Part shown: positions 49,858-62,000 of the stretch, piece by piece | Numbering within the stretch: position 1 is the first letter of the stretch | Layout of the letters: every line of letters starts with the position of its first letter | DNA from: Carnegiea gigantea | Lineage: Eukaryota; Streptophyta; Magnoliopsida; Caryophyllales; Cactaceae | Assembly: GCA_029747015.1 (NCBI GenBank) | Contig: JAKOGI010000008.1 | Span: 286,001-350,000, forward strand | Reading direction: 5' to 3' | DNA length: 64,000 nucleotides | Position numbers and translations under genes: made by a program | The notes under the pieces: model-generated | What the model saw: only the letters and a program-made list of their open reading frames with translations | Databases searched by the model: none | What the model was told of the DNA's origin: nothing

Positions 49858-50154
49858 ATGGGCTCGTCGGTGTTAGCGACGGGCCTGGGCTTGCTGGCTG
49901 GAGCTGCCCTATTGAAGTCAGTAATGGATCAGAAGCCCATGGCGGATCAATTTCAGAGGTGCCCGACTTGCAACGGGACAGGGCTAGTCCCATGCTCGTG
50001 CACACGGTGGTCCGATGGCGACGTGGGGTGTGGATCCTGCGCCGGGTCGGGTCGCATGGCTTGCAGCAGCTGCGGGGGATTCGGCACCGGCCGGCCTATT
50101 CGGGTCCGGGTCTCTACCCGCCCACCGACGTCCGAGCAATTAGGGTCTAGCTAG
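49858..50154 (+). CDS. Small DnaJ-type cysteine-rich zinc-finger protein, single exon
   Basis: This 98-aa protein carries CxxCxGxG-type repeats of the DnaJ (Hsp40) zinc-binding domain without a J-domain. The motifs are CPTCNGTG (about residues 35-42), CSCTRWSDGDVGCGSCAGSG and CSSCGGFGTG. Such plant proteins are grouped as DnaJ/Hsp40 cysteine-rich domain superfamily and some act in plastids. The target of this one is unknown. The N terminus (SVLATGLGLLAGAALLKSVM) is hydrophobic and could be a membrane anchor or targeting segment. The start is the first in-frame Met after a leader-like region. Its high GC contrasts with the flanks. No intron is needed, as the frame is intact to the TAG stop. 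Confidence 0.85.
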   Translation: MGSSVLATGLGLLAGAALLKSVMDQKPMADQFQRCPTCNGTGLVPCSCTRWSDGDVGCGSCAGSGRMACSSCGGFGTGRPIRVRVSTRPPTSEQLGSS

Positions 50155-50254
50155 TGACCCAGCTGGCTGGCCCTATTTGACTGGCCTCGTGGTCGTGGTG
50201 GGATGAATATGAACATAGTATATTGTACATTGTCCGAACTCTAAACTGGAGAGA

Positions 50255-50340
50255 GAAAATGTGAGGTGAGGTGAGGTGAGGTGAGGTGGGGTGAGGTGAT
50301 AGTGATGTGATGTGATGTGATGTGATGTAATGTGGTTTAC
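50255..50340 (+). repeat. GTGAG/GTGAT pentanucleotide minisatellite
   Basis: A run of GTGAG units switches to GTGAT units. It lies about 100 bp after the stop of the cysteine-rich gene, so it is probably in its 3' UTR. Confidence 0.85.
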
Positions 50341-50344
50341 TTTA

Positions 50345-51660
50345 TGACTTTATGGGTTATGAATGTAAGTTGTTAATACAATGGTGGAATCTTTCCGTTT
50401 GAAGCAGCTCAACATATTAATATATCCTATTATAGTAAACCCTGGCCACACTGTTCAATTACAAGATGCTAATTGTATACATTTTTTTGTTTTTTTAAAT
50501 GACAAAAAGCTCGTTCATAATAGGCTAGGAGTAGCGACATGGAGCCAGAATATTGAAACGGCAAAAAGACATTTCAAATCTTTATTTCGTATAATTTTAT
50601 CAGCCTATAAGGTGTCGGTCATAAGAAGTTTTACACAACTATAATATAATTGTAAGGTAATTATAAAAAGTTATAAGTACTACAAGAAGCCGTAAGTTTT
50701 GACATTTAATATTATTTAAAACTAAACAAATTAAGCCCTTAGTAGGTCGTTTGACATTAGTTGTTTGTATAGTTGTTTTTGAAAAAAGTATCTGACAAAT
50801 TATTTATTTATGAAAGATATGTAAGAGAAAGGTAACTATTGGAAGTTAATCTTAGGCCACTCGCAGCATACGACTTGCAGGGCAGGGAGTGGGGCCCGCA
50901 TGTGGCACGCATGGCACATGGCCTCTGCCAGCCAGCGAAATGTTGGGGGGGGAACGCGTGGGAGATTGGCCCAGCGTTCTCCCCTGCGGGGTAATTTTGG
51001 TTTTTTAAATTTTTTTTTTGGTTTTTCGAGGAAGTATACAGTTTTTAAATAGTTTTAAAAATAGGTCGTGTGTTATGATGTAGGTTCATGACAAATATTT
51101 TTATTGGATAATTAAAATTGAGTTCCATAGGTTGAAGAAGTGATGGAATATAAGTTCCAAAATTGTGAAACTTTTACTAATGTAACATGCCAGAGTTGCA
51201 AAAACTTGGCTGGGAATGCTTTTAAAAACATAATAGAGTGTGTCTTTCAGAGTAAAAGGTTAATTGAAATGGGTATTTTACCTAATGCCATATTAGTTGT
51301 TTGACTGACAATTTCATCTGAAAAATATTAGTTTTGTCAAAAGAAAAAAAAAAAAAAAAACTCTTTTCTAAGCACTACTTGTATCTCTCTTCCCCAACAG
51401 AAGGGCCCAAATATTTCAGAATATTTGGTGATAGTTTGCCGAGGAGGCCATCTTCTCCATGATCGCAAGCATGCATGACTTTAAATTTGGGCATTCTTAA
51501 ATTTCAGAGTGGGCTCAATTCATACTTGGCCCGTCATCTTTGGGCCTTGAAATAGTTGCCACCCCCGATATGTTGGGTCCTTAACTTTGGGCTTCGTTCT
51601 TGACAAATCATACCAGTGTGAGGCATATGATATGCGTATCATTTTTGATATCTCCACTAC
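50345..51660. other. Intergenic DNA with a GC-rich island
   Basis: There is no gene. About 50855-50995 is notably GC-rich (GGCCACTCGCAGCATACG...) and resembles the terminal region of a DNA transposon; no partner end was found. A-rich and T-rich runs fill the rest. A further decayed piece of the TGTTTGG-type MITE may lie at about 50745-50850. Confidence 0.4.
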
Positions 51661-52447
51661 GGTGTTTGGTTAGGGGGGAAAGAGTTGTTTGAAAAGAGTT
51701 TAGTTATTTTGACTGAGTTAATCAATAAAAAAGGTGTTTGTTTATTTGAAAAAGTTATTTTACTCCAAACATCCTTTTTTTAAAAAGCTATTTCCATTAG
51801 CCTTTTGGGAATAGCTGTTTGTGAAAATTACTATACTGTCCAAAAGTTAATAAAATTACATGCATTCCAATAATAAACCATATTCCTAGTTTTCTACCTT
51901 ATCTCAATCTTAGTCAACTTTTACCTCAATCTCTTTTACTCAATCTCCTCACCTTCATCTCCGCCCTCCCTATCGCCATTAACAAACTCTATTCCTAGTT
52001 TTCTTTCAGTTGATGAAGATCAAATAATTTGGAATCCATACATATTTTAATTCATAACAAAAACATAGATATAGGTTCATATCAATTTCAATTCATAAAA
52101 AAATAACCATCTCTAAAAGGAATAAAATAAGATTATAAGATGTAGGTATTACATAAGTAAACATTGAAAATAAAAGAAAATAAGCAATGAACACAAATTG
52201 TTTGAAATTAATAAAAAATAAAGGTTTAATGATGAAGTTAATTTGTACATGTGATGCATAAATTTAATTTTTTAAAAACAAAACAGTGGATCAACAACTA
52301 GGATCTTATTCAATTGAAAAGTATTTTTAAGAAAGGGCATCATGGATTTTACCAAAATATGTTTTCTAGAAATAAGTAATTTTACCAATTTTTTTTTTCT
52401 AGAACCAGTTAATTCACCTAGCTAATAGCTTTTTGTCAAACATGGCC
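51661..52447. mobile_element. MITE copy B (uninterrupted) of the TGTTTGG family
   Basis: It starts GGTGTTTGGTTAGG and ends TTTGTCAAACATGGCC, whose reverse complement is GGCCATGTTTGAC. This 787-bp copy lies in opposite orientation to copy A. The equivalent of copy A's LINE insertion site is intact here, at about 52065-52081 (ATAGATATAGGTTCATA). It is non-coding. Confidence 0.68.
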
Positions 52448-55060
52448 TATATTTAAATTGGAACATCGAGTAGCAGTATGTGGGGGAGATACTTTTTGTT
52501 CTGTTTCCCGCTCCCTTGTCGTGAATGAATTGCAAGGCTTAATGTAAACATGATTCAAGCCCTGGTACTTAGGTCACAATTCTCAGACACTTTACTAGTT
52601 GAATTAGCTAGCATTCACATATTGGAAGATAGTAGGTACCTATGAAGCCATCTTTTGAAGAGAAATTGGAAGACCAAACATCTATTCCAACTAAATTGGA
52701 AGAACGATATTCAAATTGAAAGTCGCTGTTATTATTGTTGCGTAAAACTAATCTATAATTACTCGTCCAATGTTCAAAACAATGCTAGTAAACAGTAATA
52801 GAACAGATACGTAACGCTGGGTCCCAAAAAAAAATTTGCCCTAATTTCATATTGGTCTTTTTCCAGATGTAATTGATCTTAAATTTGAGGGCGGCGATGG
52901 ATTTGATATATGTTGATTGTTGGCAAGAAAATAGATAAAATTATTACAAAAAAACAACCACCTATTGCAGAAAACAACGCTTTACTGTTTGTCGTCGACG
53001 GATGCATGCATTTCGGCGGTAACCTGTCACGTACTCATATGATTGGGTGACCAAGAATATATGCTCTTGATTACGATACTATCCTTAAGTCCTACAAATG
53101 TAATTAATCTTGATTTACTTTGATGAATGACACTATCATACCTCCAACGCCAATCATCACTTCCAACATTGATAAATTGTTATGACGATTATTTTACTTT
53201 TTTTTAAATCATTTAGTTGGGCATAGCCTGTGCAGTAATAAAGAAGAAAGTACAAATGTACACACCTCACAAAAGACGGCTATTACATCCCAGTGAGAGC
53301 AACTCAAACATAAAAATTTAAAAAAAAATCATAAAAACCACAAGTTTCAACTGCAACTTGTTAAATTTTATATAAATTGGATCATAAATAGCGAGTTATG
53401 TGCATAAATTCAAATGAAGTTTCAATTCAAAACCAATTGGCAATAGATGAAGTACCTCACTAACTTATATACATACTCAACTCTATAATTGGTAACTCCA
53501 TTTCCACATTTCAACACAACTCATAGGATCGGATTATTTTACTTAAAATATTAAACGGAGGAGGCAAACCCCCCTCCCCCAAAAAGGAAAAATGAAAGTT
53601 CCATTTGGTCATAACAAGTAGAAGCAATTGGGGGGGTTTTTTTGGGGGGGGGGGGGGGAGATTTAATTTTATGCAGTTTTTGTGTTATTCCAAACACTGA
53701 ATGAATGTTACATATAATGTGGTTATAATCAAGTTGATGAGCAAACTTTCTTGTCTGCAGCGCATCAATGTATATGATATTGTCACGCAAGTATTTGATC
53801 TGATTAAGAATAGCATAACCAATAATATTGTATAAATTATAAAGTACATATCATCGTAAGCATCTTTGAGTTGTTTAATTAGGTCTCAACTAAAGTCTCA
53901 ATTTCGAATTTTCTGGATGTGGAAAACTAATGCCAATATAGCTTTATTGTCCCCCCCCCCTTTTGTTGGGTTCCCCTATTCGCAAATATCAGAAGTTGAT
54001 TTTTTTTCCTTAAAATTTTTGATTCCCCTGTTCAATAAAATAGTTACTGCTGGCTTACTAAGGGGTAAAATATTCTCATCACATTTTTTTCATTCAACTC
54101 GAATTCGATATTTAATTTTGCTTAAAGGGAAAAAGTGTTGTTTCCGAATGGAGTTTTTCTCAAAGAGGGATGTGAAGAGAAGAACGGACTTACGTGATGG
54201 CTGATGTTCAGGGCGCGATGTTCCAATCCCGCTGCCTCCAAACCTGTAAAAAATGCACACCCCGGATATGGAATTTGAGGAACGACTCTCCGATGCTCAA
54301 GTTAGTATAAGTCACATGAGGTGGGATCTGGTCAGACCAAAGGGAGCCCAATCAGGGGTTGATGAGATCTTTCTTGGGAAAAGAGTCAGAAAAAATTATG
54401 ATGAATTGAGGAACGCAGAATTCATATTCTCTCTACATGGGCTGGATTGGTGCGATCCCTTGACTGACCACGGAGAGAGTTGGGCCATCTTTCTTGGGCC
54501 TGCTCTCTGGTGGCCCATGCCCTTTGGGCCCATGAAGGTTTAGCCCGAATTAAGTGTCAAATTACTTCAATCAACCTGTGTTAATAGTTGGATTAACTTT
54601 TTAAATAGTTTGATTTTGTCCCCCCTTTTTCGTATTTGAATTCTTCTTTTCCAACGCCCTCTCAAATGTTCATATGTTGCTTATTTTTCAATTATATACC
54701 ATACATTTGGCTGTGAAAATATGGCTTGAGTTGGATAGTAATGAATCCCTCATAGCATTGAAGCCATCCTTAAAAAAAAATACAAACTGTTGATAAAAAT
54801 ATGTCATCGAAAACATAAATTAATTAAAACTGAGAAAATTTTATTCCATATTCCACAAGGGAACAAAAATTTAAAAAAATATATTGTACAAAGCGGGAAA
54901 CTAATGAAAAGACCTCAAATTTCATTTTCAATCTCCAAATCTACTACAACACAAAGGAAAAAAAAAAAATAAAAATACTGGTAATATAAACTTACATTTT
55001 GCATATCCCCTTATCCATGCATATTCAAGAAAACATGATAAATACGATGAATTTGTTTAG
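52448..55060. other. Intergenic DNA, no supported gene
   Basis: C- and G-run tracts lie at about 53570-53655 and 53951-53960. The frame at 54253-54543 (96 aa, GC-richer than its surroundings) has no recognisable domain. It may be a decayed repeat rather than a gene. Confidence 0.45.
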
Positions 55061-55341
55061 TATTAGAGTACAAACCTATTTCTGTACCTTTAACCATCAA
55101 CTTAAGCTTTTGGTTGAGTTGGATCTTGAACATGATATTAGAGTCTTTCTTACCGGGGGCCTGGGAGTTTGAATCTCAGCAGCCCTTTTATTGATTTCTT
55201 GCACAGGGTAGGGGGAAGTCTTTGCAGCAACAATACTTCAAGTCCAAAAGACATTCACTTAAAGGGGCGTGTTAGAGTATGAACATATTTCTAGGCTTTT
55301 AATCTTAAACTTAAATTTTTGATTGAATTGATTCTTGTATA
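55061..55341 (+). mobile_element. TRIM-like miniature LTR retrotransposon
   Basis: Two 72-bp direct repeats, 55061-55132 (starts TATTAGAGTACAAACC) and 55270-55341 (starts TGTTAGAGTATGAACA), bound a 137-bp core. Just after the first repeat comes TGATATTAGAGTC, close to the initiator-Met primer site TGGTATCAGAGC. Just before the second is TTAAAGGGGCG, a purine-tract-like sequence. The flanks TTTAG (55056-55060) and TTTAA (55342-55346) match at 4 of 5 bases. It has no coding capacity. Confidence 0.72.
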
Positions 55342-56265
55342 TTTAATCTCAAGTCACCATAATGTGACATGTAAAATAAAGCACCAGATGTTGTACATTG
55401 TTTTAAGCAATTACTTAGAAATTTCTAAAAGTTGAAGTTCAAAAAATCATTATAATGCATGCATCTATAGATGCATCATATCTCTTCACCAGTGGCCATA
55501 TTTTAAGCCATATATTTTAATATAGAAATAGAACGCAAAAAATACTGATAATTTATAAAATGTCCGTGAAATTCTATGTACACATTTTTTTAATTAGTAT
55601 TTTCTGTATTTTGTCTCTAGTAATTGTTTTGAATATTGTGTTTTTTATATATAGAACGTAAGACAGTTCACACTCTTACTCATGGTCAAGTTTTTAATGC
55701 AGATATAGATCATCATGATCAAAAGACGTTCCAAAAAGTATGTTAGGTTGAAATTGATTGAATTGAATAATAACAATTTTCCCATTTCTCATCAAAAAAT
55801 TATATAATTTTCATATTTATTATTTGTCACTAATCTCCATCGCATATGCGCTTTTTACACGAGTACACTTTAATTAATAATGCCGCCACTGCAATACTTA
55901 GGCATAAACTAATGGCCCTTTTTCCAAGCTAAAACCAGTGATAATCATAATTAATCATATACGTACAAACTAATGGTGATCCTAAGATTGATGTCTGCTA
56001 CTTGAAATTAGAATCGATTTTTGCCACCAAAATAACGTTGGAACTAATTATGATTAATTAAGTAAATTATCCTTTGGGGTTTTGGTTCAATAATAATGTC
56101 AAGTCAAAATTGATAATGCAACTTAATTAATTGTTGCCAGAGGAAGCTTTAGCAACAAGTTTAGGACCGAGTTTGTGGCTACGAACTTGCTTATCCTCCT
56201 TTTCTCCAAAGTCATTATCATAATCACATAGAACTTCTACGAACGTTACTTCTAGATATTCTTTT
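55342..56265. other. AT-rich intergenic DNA
   Basis: I see no gene, RNA or clear repeat in this stretch. Confidence 0.5.
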
Positions 56266-56400
56266 TTTGGGGGGGGGGGGGGAAGGATTCAAATGATCCA
56301 TAAAAACAGCAGAATACATCAGGCCATGGGAACTAAGCGAATTGAACCAAAAACCTAATCAATGTCGTGATTGTAATCTAACAAGTACGCTAAGCCTCCA
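56265..56400 (-). repeat. SINE-like fragment (minus orientation) with C/A tail
   Basis: On the minus strand it reads GGCTTAGCGTACTTGTTAGA and then TTTTTGGTTCAATTCGC, an A-box/B-box-like pair. It ends in a run of about 13 C followed by A, seen as T then G on the + strand at 56262-56281. Confidence 0.45.
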
Positions 56401-57715
56401 TTGTTGCAAAATACTAATTAGTTGGCATCGTCTTTTAAAAACCTAGAAATATTACAGATGATTTTTCTCGCACACCTTGCATATTTCATTCCTATACTTG
56501 CTATCCATATGGCTCCAATGTAAGACTGGATTTAACCGAAAAGTGATAAATTAGTTAAACCAATTAAATTTTGTTAAAAAGAAAAAAAGAATAAAGAAGA
56601 AGAAGAAGTGCATGAATATGTCATGAATTGATGAAAAAAATCATAATAAAAATAATGCATAAAAATTACTGCATAAAAAAATTGTCATGCACATTAAGGT
56701 TAGACGCCGCCCAACATTTTAATTAAGGGAGGTTTGAAATTAAGGTAAACAACGTAACCGGCCAATTACATCACAGTATTTTGTTTTTTGTTAATGATTT
56801 TGAATTAATGATGCAGCCCTTTAATTGCTTGTTGCAAAGGATCACCTAATCCCGCTCTAATTAAACTGCAAAATAACAAATCAAATAATCTTGGCATGCC
56901 AATCTTCTGGTCGGCCAGTATCATTGCTTCCTGTATAATACTAGCTATTTTCTAGCAACATTATCGTATGCTAGATTACATATACTATAACAAATATGCA
57001 ATTAATTGTAATCAAGGTTGTATAAATCATCATTGTGATTGTGACCAAGTGGGTTAGCTAGCTCGAAGGAATTAATTAACCTCCATGTCTAAATGATAGA
57101 TTTTGCGACAAAAAGAGAAATAGTACGATGTATACAAATGAGCAACAGTAGCTCGACTTCAGTGAAATGTAGGATATATATAAGATCAAAAAAAGAAAAT
57201 TGATCAATTTAAAGTTGACTATAAAAATATAAACTAAAGGTCATATTTTCATTAATGGAATTATAATTTTCAGTTTTCAATTACAAGGAAAAAACAAGAA
57301 AAGAAAAATTACTGCGACCACAACTTGCTTAGAACATCACTTACCATGTACGTAAAGGAGGATTTACGGTCGTCCCAAGAGTGGTAGGCACAAAGCAATG
57401 GTTTGCTGGTAATTATCTTAACATAATCTGCATTCTTACTCCTAAATGCATGCGTTGATGTAATTGCTTTGATTTGATCAATGTTAATAATTAAGCAACT
57501 AAAATATGTCTTATCTGCAGGTTCACAAAGCAGCTTCCCCCATCGATGAGTATTTAACTTATTAAAAAAAAAGTATGCAACTAATTAAGGTGCTAATAAT
57601 TCCTCTCTGTTAGTGTATGCTCGCTAATGTGTCATGCATGAATTGAATCCAAAAGGAAGGAAGAAGATAGATAGGCTTAAAAATATTTGTGTACAAAGTA
57701 TAAATACGCTAATCG
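56401..57715. other. Intergenic DNA with a conserved-looking motif
   Basis: There is no gene. The 21-mer at 57338-57358 (CACTTACCATGTACGTAAAGG) recurs with one change at 60517-60537. Confidence 0.45.
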
Positions 57716-57717
57716 AT

Positions 57718-57858
57718 GAAGTCTTAGCCTAGTATTAAAGATTTAGGTACTAAGTACATTAGGTGTCATATTTGATTTCCCCTCCCTATTAATGTACCGA
57801 ATTGATTGTATTGCCTTTTATAGCTCCTACAGACCCAAAAAAAAAAAAAAAAAAAAAC
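57718..57858 (+). repeat. SINE-like element with poly-A tail
   Basis: CTTAGCCTAGTATTAAAG (A-box-like) is followed by GGTGTCATATTTGATTTCC (B-box-like). A tail, ACAGACCC followed by about 22 A, ends near 57858. A related piece lies near 34075-34170. Confidence 0.55.
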
Positions 57859-58016
57859 CCAAGTATAGATTCACTAGAGTTATACCAGAGTTGATCACTT
57901 AAGAATGACTGGCATGATATTAGATATCATTTTAACTAATTTGATTAGACAATGCGATTATTTAAACTAGACAAACCATAAAAAGTTTTGGTCTCTGTCA
58001 GAAGCTTTAGTACTAT

Positions 58017-58210
58017 GGCCTATTCTTTTAACCTTATCATCCCATGCAACTTATTGTTGGTTGTTAGTGATGAGTATTGATAAGCGCTAATAAATGTTAA
58101 TCAACAGTCAAATTTTGAGTGTTGACTAGTATTAATTGATGCTAATTAGTGCTAATTAGTATTGACTGTTGATAATAAACACTTATTATCATAAGTTGAA
58201 AAGAACTACC
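58017..58210. repeat. MITE copy related to the 10197/18645 element
   Basis: The left end is GGCCTATTCTTTTAACCTTAT and the right end is TTATCATAAGTTGAAAAGAA. The interior carries TGATAAGCGCTAATAAATG and related units, as in the nested copy. It is about 194 bp and non-coding. Confidence 0.6.
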
Positions 58211-58765
58211 CTATATATTTCATTTTTCTCATCAAATTTGCTACTCATCGTATGCATAAAGCTCGTTATAAACTATGTTGGTAAAATCTTTAATTAGTTT
58301 TGCACCAGTTTATACATAAAAAAAAGGAATGGAAATTTAAACTGTGACAAGTACACCATCAACTTCAATTATTAAAATTTCAAAATAAATATAATAGCTT
58401 AAAAGGTCAGCGTATTTTGTTTGACTTTGACCTTGACAACCCTGAAGGCAAGAATTTTGCTTGGATTTCGTACAATTAATTAATTAAAGTATTAATTGAA
58501 ATTAACGAAAGGATCCAAGTAGGAGTATATAAGGGGGAATGTCAGAGAAACTTAGGAATTACTCAAACTAACCCAGGCCATGCACATTAATCACCATCTT
58601 AGCTCGTGCACAAAGTCGCTCGGATTCTACACGAACTCCCCCCAAGAGAGAGAATGAATGAAACAGAGACATACGCCAAATGCGTCAAGCATCATCCCGC
58701 CATTTTTAGGGTTCGTTACGTTAAATTCTCCCTATTCCCTATCTATTTAATTTATTAATTAAGAG

Positions 58766-59097
58766 GTATTTGGTAAATAGTTTTTTGGATAACGTTTTGA
58801 CTAAAAAGAATTTTTTTAAACCAAAATTAGCTGTTTAACTTAGTAAAAAAGCTAATTTAGGTATTTAATGGAATAACTTTTTGAAAGAGCTTTTTGGGTT
58901 CAAAAAGTTAATTTGAAAATGCTAATTTGATTAGTCTTTTGGAGTAGTTCTTGGAAAATTAGCTCTTTGTCTCATAATTTTATTAGAAACAGCTAATTTT
59001 ACCAAACAGTTTTTCTACAAACAGCTAATTGAAACAGCTGACAGCTAACAGCTCATATAAACAGTTAACAATTAACAGTTGTTTGTTAAACATGGCC
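58766..59097. repeat. MITE copy C of the TGTTTGG family (short form)
   Basis: The left end is GAGGTATTTGGTAAATAG. The right end is TTTGTTAAACATGGCC, as in copy B. It is about 330 bp, with internal AGCTAATTTTACCAAACAG-type repeats. Confidence 0.55.
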
Positions 59098-62000
59098 TAA
59101 TTCTTTTTGAACTATATTCAAATGATTCATTTTTTTGTGGAAATTAAAGAAACTAATCAATTTTGTTGAACAAAGTATACTTAATTATGTTATTTTATGT
59201 ATTTCTTTCCTAAGTGCATATGATATGATGAAATGATATAAAAAAATTATAAACATATATTGTATTAACTTTTGAACCAACTATTTTAAAGTCTGAGTAT
59301 AAAATTAAATTGTATTAGAAAAGCCTCTATACGTGCTGTATTATGTCTATATTGTTTTTTGAAAAAATAGATAAAAAAATTTAAGTTAAAATACTTGTCA
59401 GATAGCTCTTAAATAGAATTCAATGTCGACGTTAAATCATACGGAGTAATTAGATTTATTACATTTAAAATTTTGAATTTTCAATTGACGTGATATATAT
59501 ATTCTTGAAGTCCAACATCTAAACCAACAAGGAAGAGAAACCAAAAAGAGGATGATTGGACAATTAAATTATAAAATGGTGACTAATTAGTGGTTAATTA
59601 TTGTTACATGCATGGAACGGTCATGCAATCTCTCTCTTAACTTAGCTTACACCCATACGTAGCCGTCTTTGATTTGGACCAAAGATCAGTAAGAGTTAGG
59701 AGCCGACTATATTTACTAATACCATGTATATAATTAACCCGAATGCATAATAATAATATGGCCTTTTGACCAACCATGTTGATGGGGATTTGAAGTCGCA
59801 TGGAGAAATTAACTCTAAGCATGATGATATGTTACCTTATCACCTCATCTATTTTCACAAAATTTATTTGTTGGATCTTAAATATTAATTACTAAAAAAT
59901 GACTAGTATGTAACAATATGTACTGAATTGTCATTAATTAATTATACATCCAGTTTTAGTTATTGGATGCAAGTGTATATTAGTTCACACGAGTGCCGCT
60001 CGTGTAAAATGAAGTCAAAGGATGAAAGTTAATATTATGTATTGTCTACCTTTAACGAAATTGCAACTTATAAACAGCAATAACTTTGTCACTTTTGCAA
60101 AATAAACTGAACTTATTGTTTGCCTCCAGGTTTTATGTCGAATCTAACTGACAGTATTTAGTTTGATTAAGTATAAATTTTGGATGCTCCATACCGAATC
60201 TAATTGGTTGTTGTTTGTGAGTAAATATGTCGATGACTAAAGCACCCTCACCGTTCTGATTGGTTTGACTAGTTGACATATATTCTTTTAAATAAAGTCT
60301 CAATTTTGAGTTTTAATTATGCATGGAAAAAAATATATCTTATTAAATAGTTTTACCTTTTTGTGAGTCAATAACAGTTGCTCAACATAACTACAGCTGT
60401 AAAACAAAGCTCTAAAGATTAGAAAAGAAAATGACCAAAGAACCCTTAGCTCAGCTTTCCTTTAACCTTGGGTAAGTCTACTACTGGTCATATACAAAAG
60501 CAAAGCTGAGGAGGCTCACTTACCATGCACGTAAAGGCAATCTTTTAAGGAAGATAGGGCATAAGGGTTGTCGCATGAACTTCGGGCAAACAAGAAAAGC
60601 AATAATACACCTCACTTTCTTTGTACTACTTGCTTGCACGGTCCATTATTACCTTAACTTAGCTCAAAAATATATTTTTTTCCTCTTGATTTATTTATAA
60701 TTAACATATACGTAAAGTAAGATGACTTACACTCTCATTCATCTCGAACTGGTTTTTTTTTTTCTTATAAAGAATATTAATTAAAAGATAATCCAGATCA
60801 TATCATTATATAATCTTTAGAAAGATATATACTGCTATTGATTCATGGAAATAAAACTCCGCTTATTTCCATCCAAAAAAGAAAAATTAAGATACATGTA
60901 CATTCCAATTTTCCTAACCCCAATTTCATGAAGTATGCATGGCCTAATTAGGGCATGCAACAGATGATAGAATCATGAAAAACCATGCATATATATGGTA
61001 GCTTGTTACCCACTCAATCAGCCGTCACGTGACCAAACGCAGGTTAATGTGGCACTAATGCTATAGCCTCAGCTTTACACCCAGTGAACTCAATTTACGA
61101 GGATTTAATGCAAATGCGTCAAGCAACATCCTCTGATTGTCCCCCCACCCCTCCCTCCAGAAAATTCCCTTTGCCTTAATTAAGATCGCTTATTTTATTT
61201 TTTTTTAAAAATATGTGAGCATAGCATTATTAATTTAATTTTCACCAAAATTGAGGAGATTACTACTTGATTTCAAAAAGAAATCAAAATAGATTTCTAC
61301 TTGACCTTTGACCTTTGACCTTGACCCTTTATTTTATCTAGACCTTGCTCTATTAATATTTACATGACAGTTGCGTTTGCGTAATCATAACTTCTTATTT
61401 ATTTTTATATTCTTTTACAAGATCTGAGAAGATTTAGATGAAAGTACTTACATGCATGCAGTATAATTTGGCCTGATCAAATTCCGAAAATAAATAGAAT
61501 CAAAAAATGCAAATGAATTCAACTAAAATTCCTTTCCTACTCCATACGGTTGGCAAAATCCCCAATATGTATATCAGACTTCTGGGAGCAAATACTCCAA
61601 AGAGCCACATCAATAAAGATATAATAAAAAATAATATATGATAAATATACGCATAAAAAATATATATACGTAAGCAATAAGAGCATATGTTTCTGAGAGC
61701 ACATAAGAAATTGTCCAAAATCACAGCTTGTACACCTCATGAAGCATCTCCTCTCTCCAAATGCATATAGCGTGTCATGGTATCAACCAACACGATCACA
61801 ATTTGGCCCTTCTCATTTCTTGTACGTGGCATGCTCTCACGCTATTACTCAGCCAGATGAAACAACCGTGATGGTGCCACGTGTACAAACCAGTGAAGAG
61901 GGAAAAAGATTCACTTAACCAAAAATCTCTGCTCCCAAACAGGCCAACAAAATTTTGGGCCCCACCCCCTCTAACTACTTAACAGATTCTCCCTCCAAAA

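Noticed and set aside
60445..60515. Small inverted repeat CTCAGCTTT ... AAAGCTGAG, considered as a microRNA hairpin
   Set aside because: The stem is only about 11 bp with a loop of about 40 bp, and I recognise no known miRNA in it.
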